Assembly: GCA_002501205.1 (NCBI GenBank)
Contig: DLRW01000007.1
Location: 1 to 55,383, forward strand
Origin: Flavobacteriales bacterium UBA7878
Lineage (GTDB): Bacteria > Bacteroidota > Bacteroidia > Flavobacteriales > Schleiferiaceae
Direction of reading: 5' to 3'
DNA: 55,383 bases
Shown here: positions 8,123 through 16,681 of the stretch, in pieces
Position numbering within the stretch: position 1 is the stretch's first letter
Layout: every line of letters begins with the position of its first letter
The notes under the pieces: generated by a model
The model's input: the letters and a program-made list of their open reading frames with translations, nothing else
The model's database searches: none
Told to the model about the DNA's origin: nothing
Made by a program: the position numbers and the translations under genes

Positions 8123-9043
8123 TTAAAGCAATCCATTGGTTTTGCTTACTGCTTCAGCAGAGTTGCTTAATTCTTCCTTCTCAGTAGCGCTTAATTCGAT
8201 CTCAACGATTTTCTCTACACCATTGGCACCAATTAAAGCAGGTACACCAATGCAGATATCATTTAAGCCATACTCACCTTCAAGGAAGCAAGAACATGGG
8301 AACATTTTGTGAGCATCGGTAGCAATGGCGTGTACCATAGCGGCCACGGCAGCACCTGGAGCATACCAAGCTGAAGTACCTAACAATTTAGTTAAGGTAG
8401 CTCCACCCACTTTGGTCGCTTCTTTAACCTCTTGCATACGCTCCTCAGAGATAAACTGAGAAACAGGAACACTGTTGCGAGTGGCTAAGCGAGTTAATGG
8501 AATCATACCGGTATCACTGTGACCACCGATTACCATCCCGTCGATATCGGAAATAGGAGCTTCAGTAGCTTCTGCTAAACGATATTTAAAACGAGCTGAA
8601 TCCAAGGCACCACCCATACCGATGATACGGTTTTTAGGAAGGCCGGTAGCTTTGTGTGCCAGATAAGTCATGGTATCCATTGGGTTAGAAACCACGATGA
8701 TAATTACGTTTGGAGATTCTTTGATCAGGTTCTCAGCTACGGTTTTAACGATACCGGCATTGGTGCTGATCAATTCTTCGCGGGTCATCCCGGGTTTACG
8801 CGGAATACCGGAAGTAATTACCGCTACATCGCTATTGGCGGTTTTGGTGTAATCGTTGGTACTGCCGGTAATTTTGGTATCAAAACCATTTAAAGATGCG
8901 GTTTGCATCAGGTCCATGGCTTTCCCCTCGGCAAAACCTTCTTTAATATCTACCAATACCACTTCAGAGGCAAAGTCCTTCATGGCGATGTATTCTGCAC
9001 AGCTGGCACCTACGGCCCCTGCACCCACAACGGTAACTTTCAT
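8123..9043 (-). CDS. mdh: Malate dehydrogenase
   Basis: This cytoplasmic TCA-cycle enzyme interconverts malate and oxaloacetate with NAD. The 306-residue protein is the usual length for the LDH-like MDH group. Visible residues are the Rossmann GAGAVG (7-12), Asp about 32 (NAD preference), substrate arginines in IPRKPGMTREE (82, 88) and near residue 151, Asn about 120, and catalytic His about 175 in GGHSD. Arg at the substrate-specificity position marks malate rather than lactate dehydrogenase. It is a single-gene unit with its own upstream region. Confidence 0.95.
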   Translation of the reverse strand: MKVTVVGAGAVGASCAEYIAMKDFASEVVLVDIKEGFAEGKAMDLMQTASLNGFDTKITGSTNDYTKTANSDVAVITSGIPRKPGMTREELISTNAGIVKTVAENLIKESPNVIIIVVSNPMDTMTYLAHKATGLPKNRIIGMGGALDSARFKYRLAEATEAPISDIDGMVIGGHSDTGMIPLTRLATRNSVPVSQFISEERMQEVKEATKVGGATLTKLLGTSAWYAPGAAVAAMVHAIATDAHKMFPCSCFLEGEYGLNDICIGVPALIGANGVEKIVEIELSATEKEELSNSAEAVSKTNGLL

Positions 9044-9080
9044 GTTTATATATAATTTGAGGATTATTAAATACTGCTTG

Positions 9081-9088
9081 CGAAATTA
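9081..9088 (-). promoter_or_regulatory. Possible -7 box TAATTTCG for mdh
   Basis: It matches TAnnTTTG at seven of eight positions on the minus strand and would give a leader of about 30 nt. No convincing -33 TTG is seen. Confidence 0.25.
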
Positions 9089-9166
9089 AGAAGCAGTACC
9101 CGAAATCCGGCATAGAATAGTTAAAAAGAAGAAGGAATTCCCCGATCCGAATATCATCAGCCTCAG

Positions 9167-9703
9167 CTAGTTCAGCACATCGGCTTTCACCAGGAATTCA
9201 CCATTAAATCGAAACTCTTGATCCTCGCTTCGAAATTCATCGGTAACCGTTTCCAGACTTAAACTGAACTCATCCTTCAGTAAATACTCTTTAAAATTAG
9301 CCTTGCTGGTATTTAAGACAATCGTATTACCAGCATTGGCTGGAACCGGATTTAATTCGGCCAAAGTCTTATCTTCTAAACCATCGGCCTTAATGACCAG
9401 CTTCACACTTTCAAGGAAGGAGAAATCGCTGTTCTCAGGTGCGGTAATGGCAAACTGGGCATAGTCCATGGTTATGGAACTCACCAAACTGGCATTGGTA
9501 TTATTATTACGGAAGGCTTGCTCGCTATTGCTTTGTACTGGCGGTGTTTGGAGGGTAAAAGGCACATTAATTCCCACACTGCTTTCTACCACATAATTGG
9601 CTTCGTACTTCATACGAAAGCTAATCTCACCCTTATCTCGAGTACAGGCGGATAATGCAAATAAGGCAATAAGGAGGCTAAAAGCTGTTTTTCTCATATT
9701 CAT
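9167..9703 (-). CDS. Lipoprotein of unknown function
   Basis: This 178-residue protein has a clear lipoprotein signal (lipobox LSAC, Cys about 20), so it should be anchored in the envelope. The mature part is beta-rich, with 'FTLQTPPVQSNSE' early and a repeated pattern of alternating hydrophobic strands. I do not recognise a family. ATG 9697 (MRKTAF) is an equally possible start. It lies downstream of the small conserved gene at 9732-10130 with a 28-bp gap, and the two may be co-transcribed. Confidence 0.7.
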   Translation of the reverse strand: MNMRKTAFSLLIALFALSACTRDKGEISFRMKYEANYVVESSVGINVPFTLQTPPVQSNSEQAFRNNNTNASLVSSITMDYAQFAITAPENSDFSFLESVKLVIKADGLEDKTLAELNPVPANAGNTIVLNTSKANFKEYLLKDEFSLSLETVTDEFRSEDQEFRFNGEFLVKADVLN

Positions 9704-9731
9704 ATAACGAATAGATATCAGGAAAGTTTGG

Positions 9732-10130
9732 CTAATTTCCTTTACGCCCTTTTAGGTCCAAGGCTTCAATAGGCTCTAAGTCCCATTCCTTAAAGGGCTC
9801 TATCATATAGCGGCGATCATACACCTGCCCATCAATATAAAAACTCAACCAAACACGGTTGTAAAAGGACAGTACTGAAGGGTCAACAGTTTCTACCTTC
9901 AAGCTTTCTCCGGCCGCCAGTAATTCAAAGAAATGACGCAGCTTAGAAGTTTTTCGGCCCGAGCCATCTTCTTTTTCTTCGGCCTCAGTCATTACCAAAA
10001 TGTTCTTTAAATCAACCTCTTTATGGTTGATGATATAGAGATAGAAAGTAGACTCGCCGGTCTTTTCGGGGGTTTTAGCAATGGCTACTTCCACCCCACT
10101 CACGGGGTCGAATTTGAGGTCTTTTAACAT
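9732..10130 (-). CDS. Small conserved Bacteroidota protein, function unknown
   Basis: This 132-residue soluble protein has no signal peptide. It has an N-terminal 'V.VAIAK' strand, a central 'KTSKLRHFFELLAAGES' segment and beta-rich flanks. It resembles a widespread uncharacterised flavobacterial family in which a similar 'KTS.[LM]RH' segment occurs; that link is from memory of the pattern, not a search. It is divergently transcribed from the DUF2805 gene. A GATTTTTG sequence (7 of 8 to TAnnTTTG) lies only 4 nt before its ATG. Confidence 0.65.
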   Translation of the reverse strand: MLKDLKFDPVSGVEVAIAKTPEKTGESTFYLYIINHKEVDLKNILVMTEAEEKEDGSGRKTSKLRHFFELLAAGESLKVETVDPSVLSFYNRVWLSFYIDGQVYDRRYMIEPFKEWDLEPIEALDLKGRKGN

Positions 10131-10177
10131 TGGGCAAAAATCGCAAACAAAATTTGATTCGGGAAGTTTTATAAGCT

Positions 10178-10432
10178 ATGCCTGTATTAAATACTGAAGC
10201 AATCGATCGAATTATTGAAATGGCCTGGGAAGATCGTACTCCCTTTGAAGCCATAGAATTCCAATTTGGACTAAACGAAGCGGAGGTTATTGCGCTTATG
10301 CGTCGCGAAATGAAAGCCTCCAGTTTTAAGATGTGGCGTAAAAGAGTGCAAGGCCGCAGTACCAAGCATAGCCAAAAGAGAAGCTCCAAAATTCAGCGCT
10401 TTCGATCGAGCAATCAAAATAAAATAGGTTAA
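10178..10432 (+). CDS. DUF2805 / TIGR03643 small protein
   Basis: This 84-residue protein carries the highly conserved block 'AWEDRTPFEAIEFQFGLNEAEVI' followed by 'LMRREMK.SSFKMWRKRV.GR.TKH', which defines TIGR03643. The region resembles a helix-turn-helix and ends in a basic tail (KRSSKIQRFRSS), so nucleic-acid binding is plausible but unproven. It lies just upstream of rel, with 84 bp between its stop and the rel ATG. Confidence 0.85.
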   Translation: MPVLNTEAIDRIIEMAWEDRTPFEAIEFQFGLNEAEVIALMRREMKASSFKMWRKRVQGRSTKHSQKRSSKIQRFRSSNQNKIG

Positions 10433-10446
10433 AATCAGCTTGCTGA

Positions 10447-10454
10447 TATTTTTG
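10447..10454 (+). promoter_or_regulatory. -7 box TATTTTTG for rel
   Basis: It is an exact TAnnTTTG match. It overlaps the GTG at 10454 that opens the rel frame, so that GTG cannot be inside the transcript, and the ATG at 10517 (or 10523) must be used. The leader would be about 55 nt. Confidence 0.5.
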
Positions 10455-10516
10455 TGAAAAGCTTAGCCCCTCAGGACGCGGAGGAGGCTGATATTTCCAT
10501 TATTTTCGGTTTAATT

Positions 10517-12757
10517 ATGAGCATGACGGAAGCAGAAATAGAAGCCGAGGAAAAAGAGATTAACAGTCGCTTTAACCATCTTCTAAAAACCATGAAAGAC
10601 CGCATGGATAAGGAAGATCGTGACCTCTTGAAACGCGCCTTTAGTTTAGCGCGCGATGCCCATTCGGAGGTAAGACGTAAATCCGGCGAACCCTATATCT
10701 ATCACCCTATTGAGGTGGCGCGCATTGTGAGTGAAGAGATTGGACTAGGCCCAAAATCAGTGGCCAGTGCCCTTATTCACGATGTGGTTGAAGACAGTGA
10801 TTATACTCTCGAAGATATTGAGCGTCTCTTTGATGAGGACATTGCGCGCATTATTGACGGGCTCACTAAGATTAGTGGCATTTTCGACATGGATGTTTCC
10901 CTGCAAGCGGAGAACTTTCGGAAAATGCTGCTCACCCTGTCGGATGACATTCGGGTGATCTTAATTAAGCTAGCAGACCGCCTGCATAATATGCGGACTT
11001 TGGAGTCGATGCCCCAGCATAAACAGCTGAAAATCGCCTCTGAAACCCTCTACCTCTATGCACCACTCGCCCATCGTATCGGGCTATATAATATTAAAAC
11101 AGAGCTCGAAGATCTAAGCCTTAAATACACAGAGCCTGAGGTATATAGAGACATTGTACTTCGCCTCAAGAACAGTCAAAATGAAGCCCATCGCTACCTA
11201 AGTGATTTTAGCAAGTACATCCGAAAGTACCTTAAGGAAGAGGGCTTTGAATTTGAAATAAAGGAACGCACCAAGAGCATTTACAGCATCCGTAAAAAGA
11301 TGCTCAGCCAAGGGGTAGGTTTTGATGAGATCTACGACAAATTCGCTATTCGGATTATCGTGAACTCCAGTCCGGAGCGCGAGAAATCAGATTGCTGGCG
11401 AGCCTACTCTATTGTAACCGATCATTTCCGTCCTAATACCGAACGCCTCCGCGACTGGATTTCGGCGCCAAAAGCTAATGGCTACGAGAGCTTGCACACC
11501 ACAGTAATGGGGCCAGCCGGGCATTGGGTAGAAGTGCAAATCCGTACTAAACGCATGGATGAAGTAGCCGAAAGAGGCTATGCTGCTCACTGGAAATACA
11601 AAGAAGACTCCTCTGGTCAATCTAAATTGGATGAATGGATTAATCGTATTCGTGAAGTTCTCGAAAACAACGAAGGCAATGCGGTTGACTTTGTAGATGA
11701 ATTTAAGATGAACCTGATGGCGGATGAGATTTACATCTTTACGCCTAAGGGGGATTTAATGATTTTACCATCTAGCTCTACGCCCCTCGATTTTAGTTTT
11801 AGCATCCACACCGACGTTGGACTGAAAACCCTGGGAGCTAAAGTAAATGGTCGCCTGGTACCACTGAACTATCGACTTAAAAGTGGAGATCAGGTAGAAA
11901 TTATCACCTCCCAAAAACAAAAGCCCAAGGAAGACTGGCTTAACTATGTAGTTACCAGTAAGGCACGAAACAATATTAAGAGCGCCCTAAAGAGTGAGCG
12001 CCGCGAGATTGCCGATGATGGCAAGGAAATTCTGGAGCGTAAACTTAAATACATCAAGGTTAAGCCCAGCAAGAACCTTATCCAGGAGATGGTAAAATAC
12101 TTCCACCTGAAGAACAGCACCGAGCTGTATTACAAGGTGGGCATGCAGATTATTGATAATGCGCAACTCAAGGAGTTTATGCGCGATCAAAATCAAGGCT
12201 TCTACTCCTATCTGCGCAAGCGTATTATTGGTCGCAGTAAAAATGACCTGAATAAAGCCAAGAAAAAGGAAAAAGAAGATGCTGGTGGCGACGATCAGAA
12301 ATTCATTGTTTTTGGTCCGGATGAGCAAGAGTTCGATTATAAAATAGCCAAGTGTTGTAATCCCATTCCCGGCGATGATGTGTTTGGATTTATCACTGCC
12401 ACAGAAGGAATTAAACTACACCATAAAAACTGCCCCAACTCCGTATACCTGCAGTCTAATTTCGCCCAGCGTATTTTAAGAGCTAAATGGGTAAGCACCA
12501 AGAAGAAAGAGTACTCCTCAGTATTGGTAATTCGCGGGATTGACACCGTTGGATTGGTAAATAAGGTTACACAGATTATCTCGAACGACCTGCATGTAAA
12601 TATCCGCAGCATAAATATCGCTGGTGATGAGGGGATTTTTGAGGGCTTGATCACAGTAGTGGTGCAGGATAAGCTGCATTTAGAAAAAGTTATTGAACGT
12701 CTGCGAAAGATAGAGGGAGTGAGTTCGGTAGAACGCCGGTTTGCTGAGCGAGATTAA
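10517..12757 (+). CDS. rel: Bifunctional (p)ppGpp synthetase/hydrolase, RelA/SpoT family
   Basis: This cytoplasmic enzyme makes and degrades the stringent-response alarmone. About 746 residues carry the full long-RSH layout: an HD hydrolase domain with 'YIYHPIEVA' and an intact HDVVED motif, a synthetase domain ('DKFAIRIIV', 'APKANGYESLHTTV', 'VEVQIRT'), a TGS domain ('YIFTPKGDLMILP'), a zinc-finger-like 'KCCNPIPGD...HHKNCPN' segment, and a C-terminal ACT domain. RLRD replaces RxKD before the G-loop. That keeps the positive charge associated with bifunctional enzymes, and the intact HD motif supports hydrolase activity. The ATG at 10517 is chosen because a -7 box overlaps the upstream GTG. 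The Fur-purA group follows. Confidence 0.93.
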   Translation: MSMTEAEIEAEEKEINSRFNHLLKTMKDRMDKEDRDLLKRAFSLARDAHSEVRRKSGEPYIYHPIEVARIVSEEIGLGPKSVASALIHDVVEDSDYTLEDIERLFDEDIARIIDGLTKISGIFDMDVSLQAENFRKMLLTLSDDIRVILIKLADRLHNMRTLESMPQHKQLKIASETLYLYAPLAHRIGLYNIKTELEDLSLKYTEPEVYRDIVLRLKNSQNEAHRYLSDFSKYIRKYLKEEGFEFEIKERTKSIYSIRKKMLSQGVGFDEIYDKFAIRIIVNSSPEREKSDCWRAYSIVTDHFRPNTERLRDWISAPKANGYESLHTTVMGPAGHWVEVQIRTKRMDEVAERGYAAHWKYKEDSSGQSKLDEWINRIREVLENNEGNAVDFVDEFKMNLMADEIYIFTPKGDLMILPSSSTPLDFSFSIHTDVGLKTLGAKVNGRLVPLNYRLKSGDQVEIITSQKQKPKEDWLNYVVTSKARNNIKSALKSERREIADDGKEILERKLKYIKVKPSKNLIQEMVKYFHLKNSTELYYKVGMQIIDNAQLKEFMRDQNQGFYSYLRKRIIGRSKNDLNKAKKKEKEDAGGDDQKFIVFGPDEQEFDYKIAKCCNPIPGDDVFGFITATEGIKLHHKNCPNSVYLQSNFAQRILRAKWVSTKKKEYSSVLVIRGIDTVGLVNKVTQIISNDLHVNIRSINIAGDEGIFEGLITVVVQDKLHLEKVIERLRKIEGVSSVERRFAERD

Positions 12758-12758
12758 C

Positions 12759-12766
12759 TATCTTTG
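12759..12766 (+). promoter_or_regulatory. -7 box TATCTTTG for the Fur-purA operon
   Basis: It is an exact TAnnTTTG match starting two bases after the rel stop and 17 nt before the ATG of the Fur-family gene. A TTG lies at 12741-12743, 15 nt upstream, which is somewhat short for a -33 element. It implies a separate promoter for the downstream operon and a very short leader. Confidence 0.5.
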
Positions 12767-12783
12767 CAGCTTTGTTTTAGTCC

Positions 12784-13248
12784 ATGAATGAGCAGGAATT
12801 TGCGACGGTAAAACAGGTATTCACAGAATATCTGGAAAAGAATAAGCAGCGGAAGACTCCAGAGCGCTATGCGATCTTGCAAGAGATCTATGAAAATGAG
12901 GAGCATTTCGACATTGAATCCTTGTACATTCTTATGAAGAATAAGAATTACCGGGTTTCCCGCGCTACCTTGTACAATACCATCGAATTACTGTTGGATT
13001 CGAAATTGGTGCGCAAGCATCAGTTTGGCCAAAACCAAGCTTATTACGAGAAATCATTTTACAATAAACAGCACGACCATATCATTTTAACCGATACCGG
13101 TGAAGTGCTGGAATTTTGCGATCCCCGTTTGCAACAAATTAAAGATACAGTTGCCGAAATCTTTGGGATCGAAATTAATTCGCATTCCCTTTACCTCTAT
13201 GGCACTCGAAAGCAAGAGGAATCGGAATCCAATGCTCAATCCGAATAA
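12784..13248 (+). CDS. Fur-family transcriptional regulator
   Basis: This 154-residue DNA-binding metalloregulator has a winged-helix N-terminus ('RKTPERYAILQEIY', 'VSRATLYNTIELLLDSKLV') and a dimer/metal domain with 'HFDIESLY', 'KQHDHIIL' and 'SHSLYLYG'. The structural-zinc CxxC of classical Fur is absent: its place reads LTDTGEVLEFC, with a lone Cys about 112. The sensed metal or signal cannot be assigned (Fur, Zur and PerR are all possible). It sits directly before purA; its end overlaps the purA frame's upstream extension but not the chosen purA start. Confidence 0.85.
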   Translation: MNEQEFATVKQVFTEYLEKNKQRKTPERYAILQEIYENEEHFDIESLYILMKNKNYRVSRATLYNTIELLLDSKLVRKHQFGQNQAYYEKSFYNKQHDHIILTDTGEVLEFCDPRLQQIKDTVAEIFGIEINSHSLYLYGTRKQEESESNAQSE

Positions 13249-13276
13249 TTACCAAGCTAATAAGCAGCTCATTTCC

Positions 13277-14563
13277 ATGAATGTAGATGTACTACTCGGC
13301 CTCCAGTGGGGCGACGAAGGAAAAGGAAAAATTGTCGACGTTTTAACCCGTAAATACGATATCATCGCTCGATTTCAGGGTGGCCCCAATGCCGGTCACA
13401 CTTTAGAGTTTGATGGCATTAAACACGTATTACATACCATTCCCAGTGGAATTTTCCACCCCGGAATTAAAAACCTTATTGGTAACGGTGTGGTAATCGA
13501 CCCGGTAATTTTCTGCAAAGAGATTGATGCTCTGAAAGGTCATAATGTAGATGTAAAAGAGGCCTTGCTGATTTCGCGTAAAGCCCATTTAATTTTACCT
13601 ACTCACCGTATGCTCGACGCTGCCTCTGAAGCAGCTAAAGGCAAAAATAAAATTGGTTCTACCCTTAAGGGAATCGGACCTACTTATATGGATAAAACCG
13701 GTCGTAATGGTTTACGAGTAGGGGATATCGAATTGAGCGACTTTAAAGATCGCTACAATACCTTGAAGGAAAAGCATGAGCAATTGCTCTCGCATTATGA
13801 ATTCGACTATCAAAATGATTTGGCCGAAATGGAAGCCAAATGGTTCGAAGCCGTGGATACCTTGCGTGGTTTAACACTAATTGATTCAGAAAATTACCTT
13901 CATGAATCTTTAGGCGCCGGAAAGAAAGTACTTGCGGAAGGTGCACAGGGATCCTTATTGGACATCGACTTTGGCTCTTATCCTTTTGTTACTTCAAGTA
14001 CCACCACTTGCGCTGGTAGCTGCACCGGATTAGGTATTGCTCCTACTCGCATTAAACGAGTTTTCGGAATCTTCAAAGCCTATTGTACCCGTGTGGGTTC
14101 TGGTCCCTTCCCTACTGAATTATTCGACGAGGTGGGTGCTTCCCTGCAAGAAAAAGGTCACGAATTTGGCGCTACTACCGGTCGTCCTCGTCGCTGTGGT
14201 TGGCTGGATATTCCTGCATTAAAATATGCAGTATCCATTAATGGAGTAAGCAACCTTATTATGATGAAAGCCGACGTTTTAAGTGGCTTTGATACGATTA
14301 AGGTTTGTACCAAATATTTGTACCAGGGTAAGGAAATTGAACATTTACCTTACAGTTTGGACGAAAATTTGATTGAGCCCGTTTACGAAGAGCTCCCCGG
14401 CTGGAAGGAAGACATCACTGAATTGAAAAGTTTGGACGATGCACCTCAAGCCCTGAAAGACTATCTGGCTTATGTGGAAGAAAAAATTGGCGTTCCGATC
14501 AGCATCCTTTCCGTGGGACCTAATCGTACCCAAACCATTGAGCTTGAAGAACTCGCTGTATAA
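13277..14563 (+). CDS. purA: Adenylosuccinate synthetase
   Basis: This cytoplasmic enzyme uses GTP to join IMP and aspartate, the first committed step to AMP. The 428-residue length is standard. It starts with LGLQWGDEGKGKIVD (P-loop-like GDEGKGK), then GGPNAGH, IGSTLKGIGP, LLDIDFGSYPFVTSS and TTGRPRRCGWLD, all diagnostic. ATG 13277 is chosen because upstream in-frame ATGs (13232, 13100) add sequence overlapping the Fur gene and unlike PurA. The next gene (OstA-like) begins inside its 3' end. Confidence 0.95.
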   Translation: MNVDVLLGLQWGDEGKGKIVDVLTRKYDIIARFQGGPNAGHTLEFDGIKHVLHTIPSGIFHPGIKNLIGNGVVIDPVIFCKEIDALKGHNVDVKEALLISRKAHLILPTHRMLDAASEAAKGKNKIGSTLKGIGPTYMDKTGRNGLRVGDIELSDFKDRYNTLKEKHEQLLSHYEFDYQNDLAEMEAKWFEAVDTLRGLTLIDSENYLHESLGAGKKVLAEGAQGSLLDIDFGSYPFVTSSTTTCAGSCTGLGIAPTRIKRVFGIFKAYCTRVGSGPFPTELFDEVGASLQEKGHEFGATTGRPRRCGWLDIPALKYAVSINGVSNLIMMKADVLSGFDTIKVCTKYLYQGKEIEHLPYSLDENLIEPVYEELPGWKEDITELKSLDDAPQALKDYLAYVEEKIGVPISILSVGPNRTQTIELEELAV

Positions 14564-16064
14564 AGTCCTTTGCCTGCTTTTAGTATTCTCCTTTTCTGAG
14601 CTCCAGGCGCAGGAAAAGCGAAAAACCAAGCGGATTAATTACAAGGCCGACAAGCAGCTTTCTTCTACTCAGGCTGGTAAAACCCGCTTATTCGGGAATG
14701 TACAGTTTGACCATGAAGGAGCTTTGATGGATTGCGACTCAGCCTGGTACTTCAAGGATGAAAACCGTATCATCTCCTTTCGGAATATTGAAGTGAACCA
14801 GGGGGATAGCCTCTTTATGTGGGGTGACCAATTGGAGTACTCCGGCGAAACTCGGCAGGCGGTTGTTACCGGCGATGAAGTGAAGTTGAAGGATAAGGAA
14901 ATGACCCTTACTACCGATCGACTGCGCCTGGACCGTAATACCAATATTGCCTATTATACCACCGGTGGAATAGTGGAGAGCGACGAAAACACCCTCTTGA
15001 GTCATGAAGGCTATTACAATAGTAATTTCAAAGTTTTCAGTTTTAAGGATTCGGTGATTCTCAATAATCCTCAGTATACCATTTATACGGATACCATGGA
15101 TTATGACAGTGAAGCCTATATCGCTTATTTCTTTGGTCCTACAACTATTATCAGTGATAGCAGTAAGATCTACTGTGAGAACGGTCGTTACAATACCCAA
15201 ACAGATATCGCCCAGTTTAATAAGAATGCCTTTATCTATGATGGCCCTCGGTACTTAACGGGCGACAGCCTGTACTACGAAAGAGCGGGTGAATATGGAG
15301 AAGCCTTTCGCAATGTTTTGATTCATGATACCCTGGATCATTATCTGATTACCGGTAATTATGGCGAATACTTTGGGGTTAAAGATTCCGCTTACGTAAC
15401 CGGCGATCCATTGTATACTGTGGTGGATGAAGAAGGTGATTCGCTGCATGTCCACGGAGACACCCTCTATTCGAGTACACGTACCGATAGCTTGGGTACT
15501 CAAAGCCGATTATTGCAAATTTTCTACGGGGTTCGTTTTATGCGAAAGGACATGCAGGGAACTTGTGATTCCTTAAGTTATAGCACCTTGGACTCTACCT
15601 TTAGGATGTATAAGGATCCTATTATGTGGGATGATTCGACTCAAATTACCGGAGATACTATTTACCTGCTTACAGCCAATGATAAACCGGATACCCTTAA
15701 GGTATTGAGCAATGCCTTTATGGTAAGCCAAACCGACAGCATTCGATACAATCAGGTGAAAGGTCGCCAAATGCTTGGGAAATTTGGCAATGGCGAATTG
15801 CGAAAGGTCTATGTAAATGGTAATGGTGAAGCAATTTATTATCCCAAAGAGGAAGATGGCAGCTATTTAGGCATGAACCGCAGCATTTGCAGTCGGATCT
15901 TAATTATCCTAAAAGACAGTGAGGTAAAGCGTATTACCTGGATTGGGAAACCGGAAGGAGTTATGCATCCCATCGATAAAATACCGGCCGATCGTAAAAT
16001 TCTGGATGGCTTTAAACCTCGCTTTGATGAACGTCCTTTAAGCAAAGCGGATCTCTTTAAATGA
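14544..16064 (+). CDS. OstA-like protein (LptA/LptD N-domain family), exported
   Basis: The protein (about 506 residues) should act in the periplasm or outer membrane, probably in lipopolysaccharide handling. It is an all-beta OstA-like repeat protein with many 'G..L.Y....' rungs ('RLFGNVQFDHEG', 'LTTDRLRLDRNTNIAYYTTGG', 'YLTGDSLYYE'). I choose TTG 14544 because it gives a clean signal peptide (MKNSLYKVL...ELQAQ). The only in-frame ATG upstream (14472) lies deep inside purA and adds a hydrophilic tail before the signal. The start overlaps the purA stop by 20 bp. The end overlaps the CAP gene as ATGA. Length and repeats fit the Bacteroidota OstA_2 family. Confidence 0.8.
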   Translation: MKNSLYKVLCLLLVFSFSELQAQEKRKTKRINYKADKQLSSTQAGKTRLFGNVQFDHEGALMDCDSAWYFKDENRIISFRNIEVNQGDSLFMWGDQLEYSGETRQAVVTGDEVKLKDKEMTLTTDRLRLDRNTNIAYYTTGGIVESDENTLLSHEGYYNSNFKVFSFKDSVILNNPQYTIYTDTMDYDSEAYIAYFFGPTTIISDSSKIYCENGRYNTQTDIAQFNKNAFIYDGPRYLTGDSLYYERAGEYGEAFRNVLIHDTLDHYLITGNYGEYFGVKDSAYVTGDPLYTVVDEEGDSLHVHGDTLYSSTRTDSLGTQSRLLQIFYGVRFMRKDMQGTCDSLSYSTLDSTFRMYKDPIMWDDSTQITGDTIYLLTANDKPDTLKVLSNAFMVSQTDSIRYNQVKGRQMLGKFGNGELRKVYVNGNGEAIYYPKEEDGSYLGMNRSICSRILIILKDSEVKRITWIGKPEGVMHPIDKIPADRKILDGFKPRFDERPLSKADLFK

Positions 16065-16681
16065 AACCTTGGATCACATCCCTAATCTGTTTGCTTGCCT
16101 TGGGCCTGAATGCACAGATTTTGGATAGTGCTCAAAGTAAAATGGATCAAGAAATAGATCCTGCCAATTTTGATCGCAAGCTATTAGAAGAGGCCATTTT
16201 TGAGGCCACCAATGCCGCTCGATTGCGATTGGGATATTCCAGTCTGGAGCATGATCCTGTTTTGGATACCTCCGCCACTTATCAAGCTTATCGAATGCTC
16301 CGCGAAGGGAAGCTAGAACACCTTTGGCCCCGCGATCGCAATTTCGGAAAATTGAAAAGTCGCATTGGCTTTTTTGGAGGGGGCTTCGTGAATATGGGTG
16401 AAAATATTGCCCGAAACTTTATCCTGGCTGTAGCCAATGGGGAGCAATATTATTTAAATGACGAAGGGCAAGCCATAACGCGAAAGAAAAAACGTATCCC
16501 CAATAAAAGCTATCGCGAATTAGCGGAAGAAAGCGTAGAAGATTGGTTAAATTCACCTGGCCATCGAGCTAATTTACTGGGACCCTTTGATTATCTGGGA
16601 GTTGGAGTTTCCCCCTTGAAAGCAATTGAAAAAGGCCCCAATTTTGATGTATACCTCTGCCAAAACTTCGGAACAAAATGA
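16061..16681 (+). CDS. Secreted CAP-domain (SCP/PR1-like) protein
   Basis: This 206-residue exported protein has a signal peptide of about 18 residues (LGLNAQ). The CAP domain shows 'ATNAARLRLGY..LEHDPVLD', 'NMGENIA', 'SVEDWLNSPGHRANLL' and 'YLGVGVS', including the conserved His and Glu residues of the CAP cavity. Bacterial CAP proteins are secreted and of unclear function; some bind lipids or act on the cell wall. It is translationally coupled to both neighbours by 4-bp ATGA overlaps. Confidence 0.88.
   Translation: MKPWITSLICLLALGLNAQILDSAQSKMDQEIDPANFDRKLLEEAIFEATNAARLRLGYSSLEHDPVLDTSATYQAYRMLREGKLEHLWPRDRNFGKLKSRIGFFGGGFVNMGENIARNFILAVANGEQYYLNDEGQAITRKKKRIPNKSYRELAEESVEDWLNSPGHRANLLGPFDYLGVGVSPLKAIEKGPNFDVYLCQNFGTK

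Noticed and set aside
13100..13276. Longer purA start overlapping the Fur-family gene
   Set aside because: The extra residues read out of frame through the Fur gene and do not resemble PurA.
14472..14543. N-terminal extension of the OstA-like protein from ATG 14472
   Set aside because: It lies inside purA in another frame and puts a hydrophilic tail before a good signal peptide; TTG 14544 is better.
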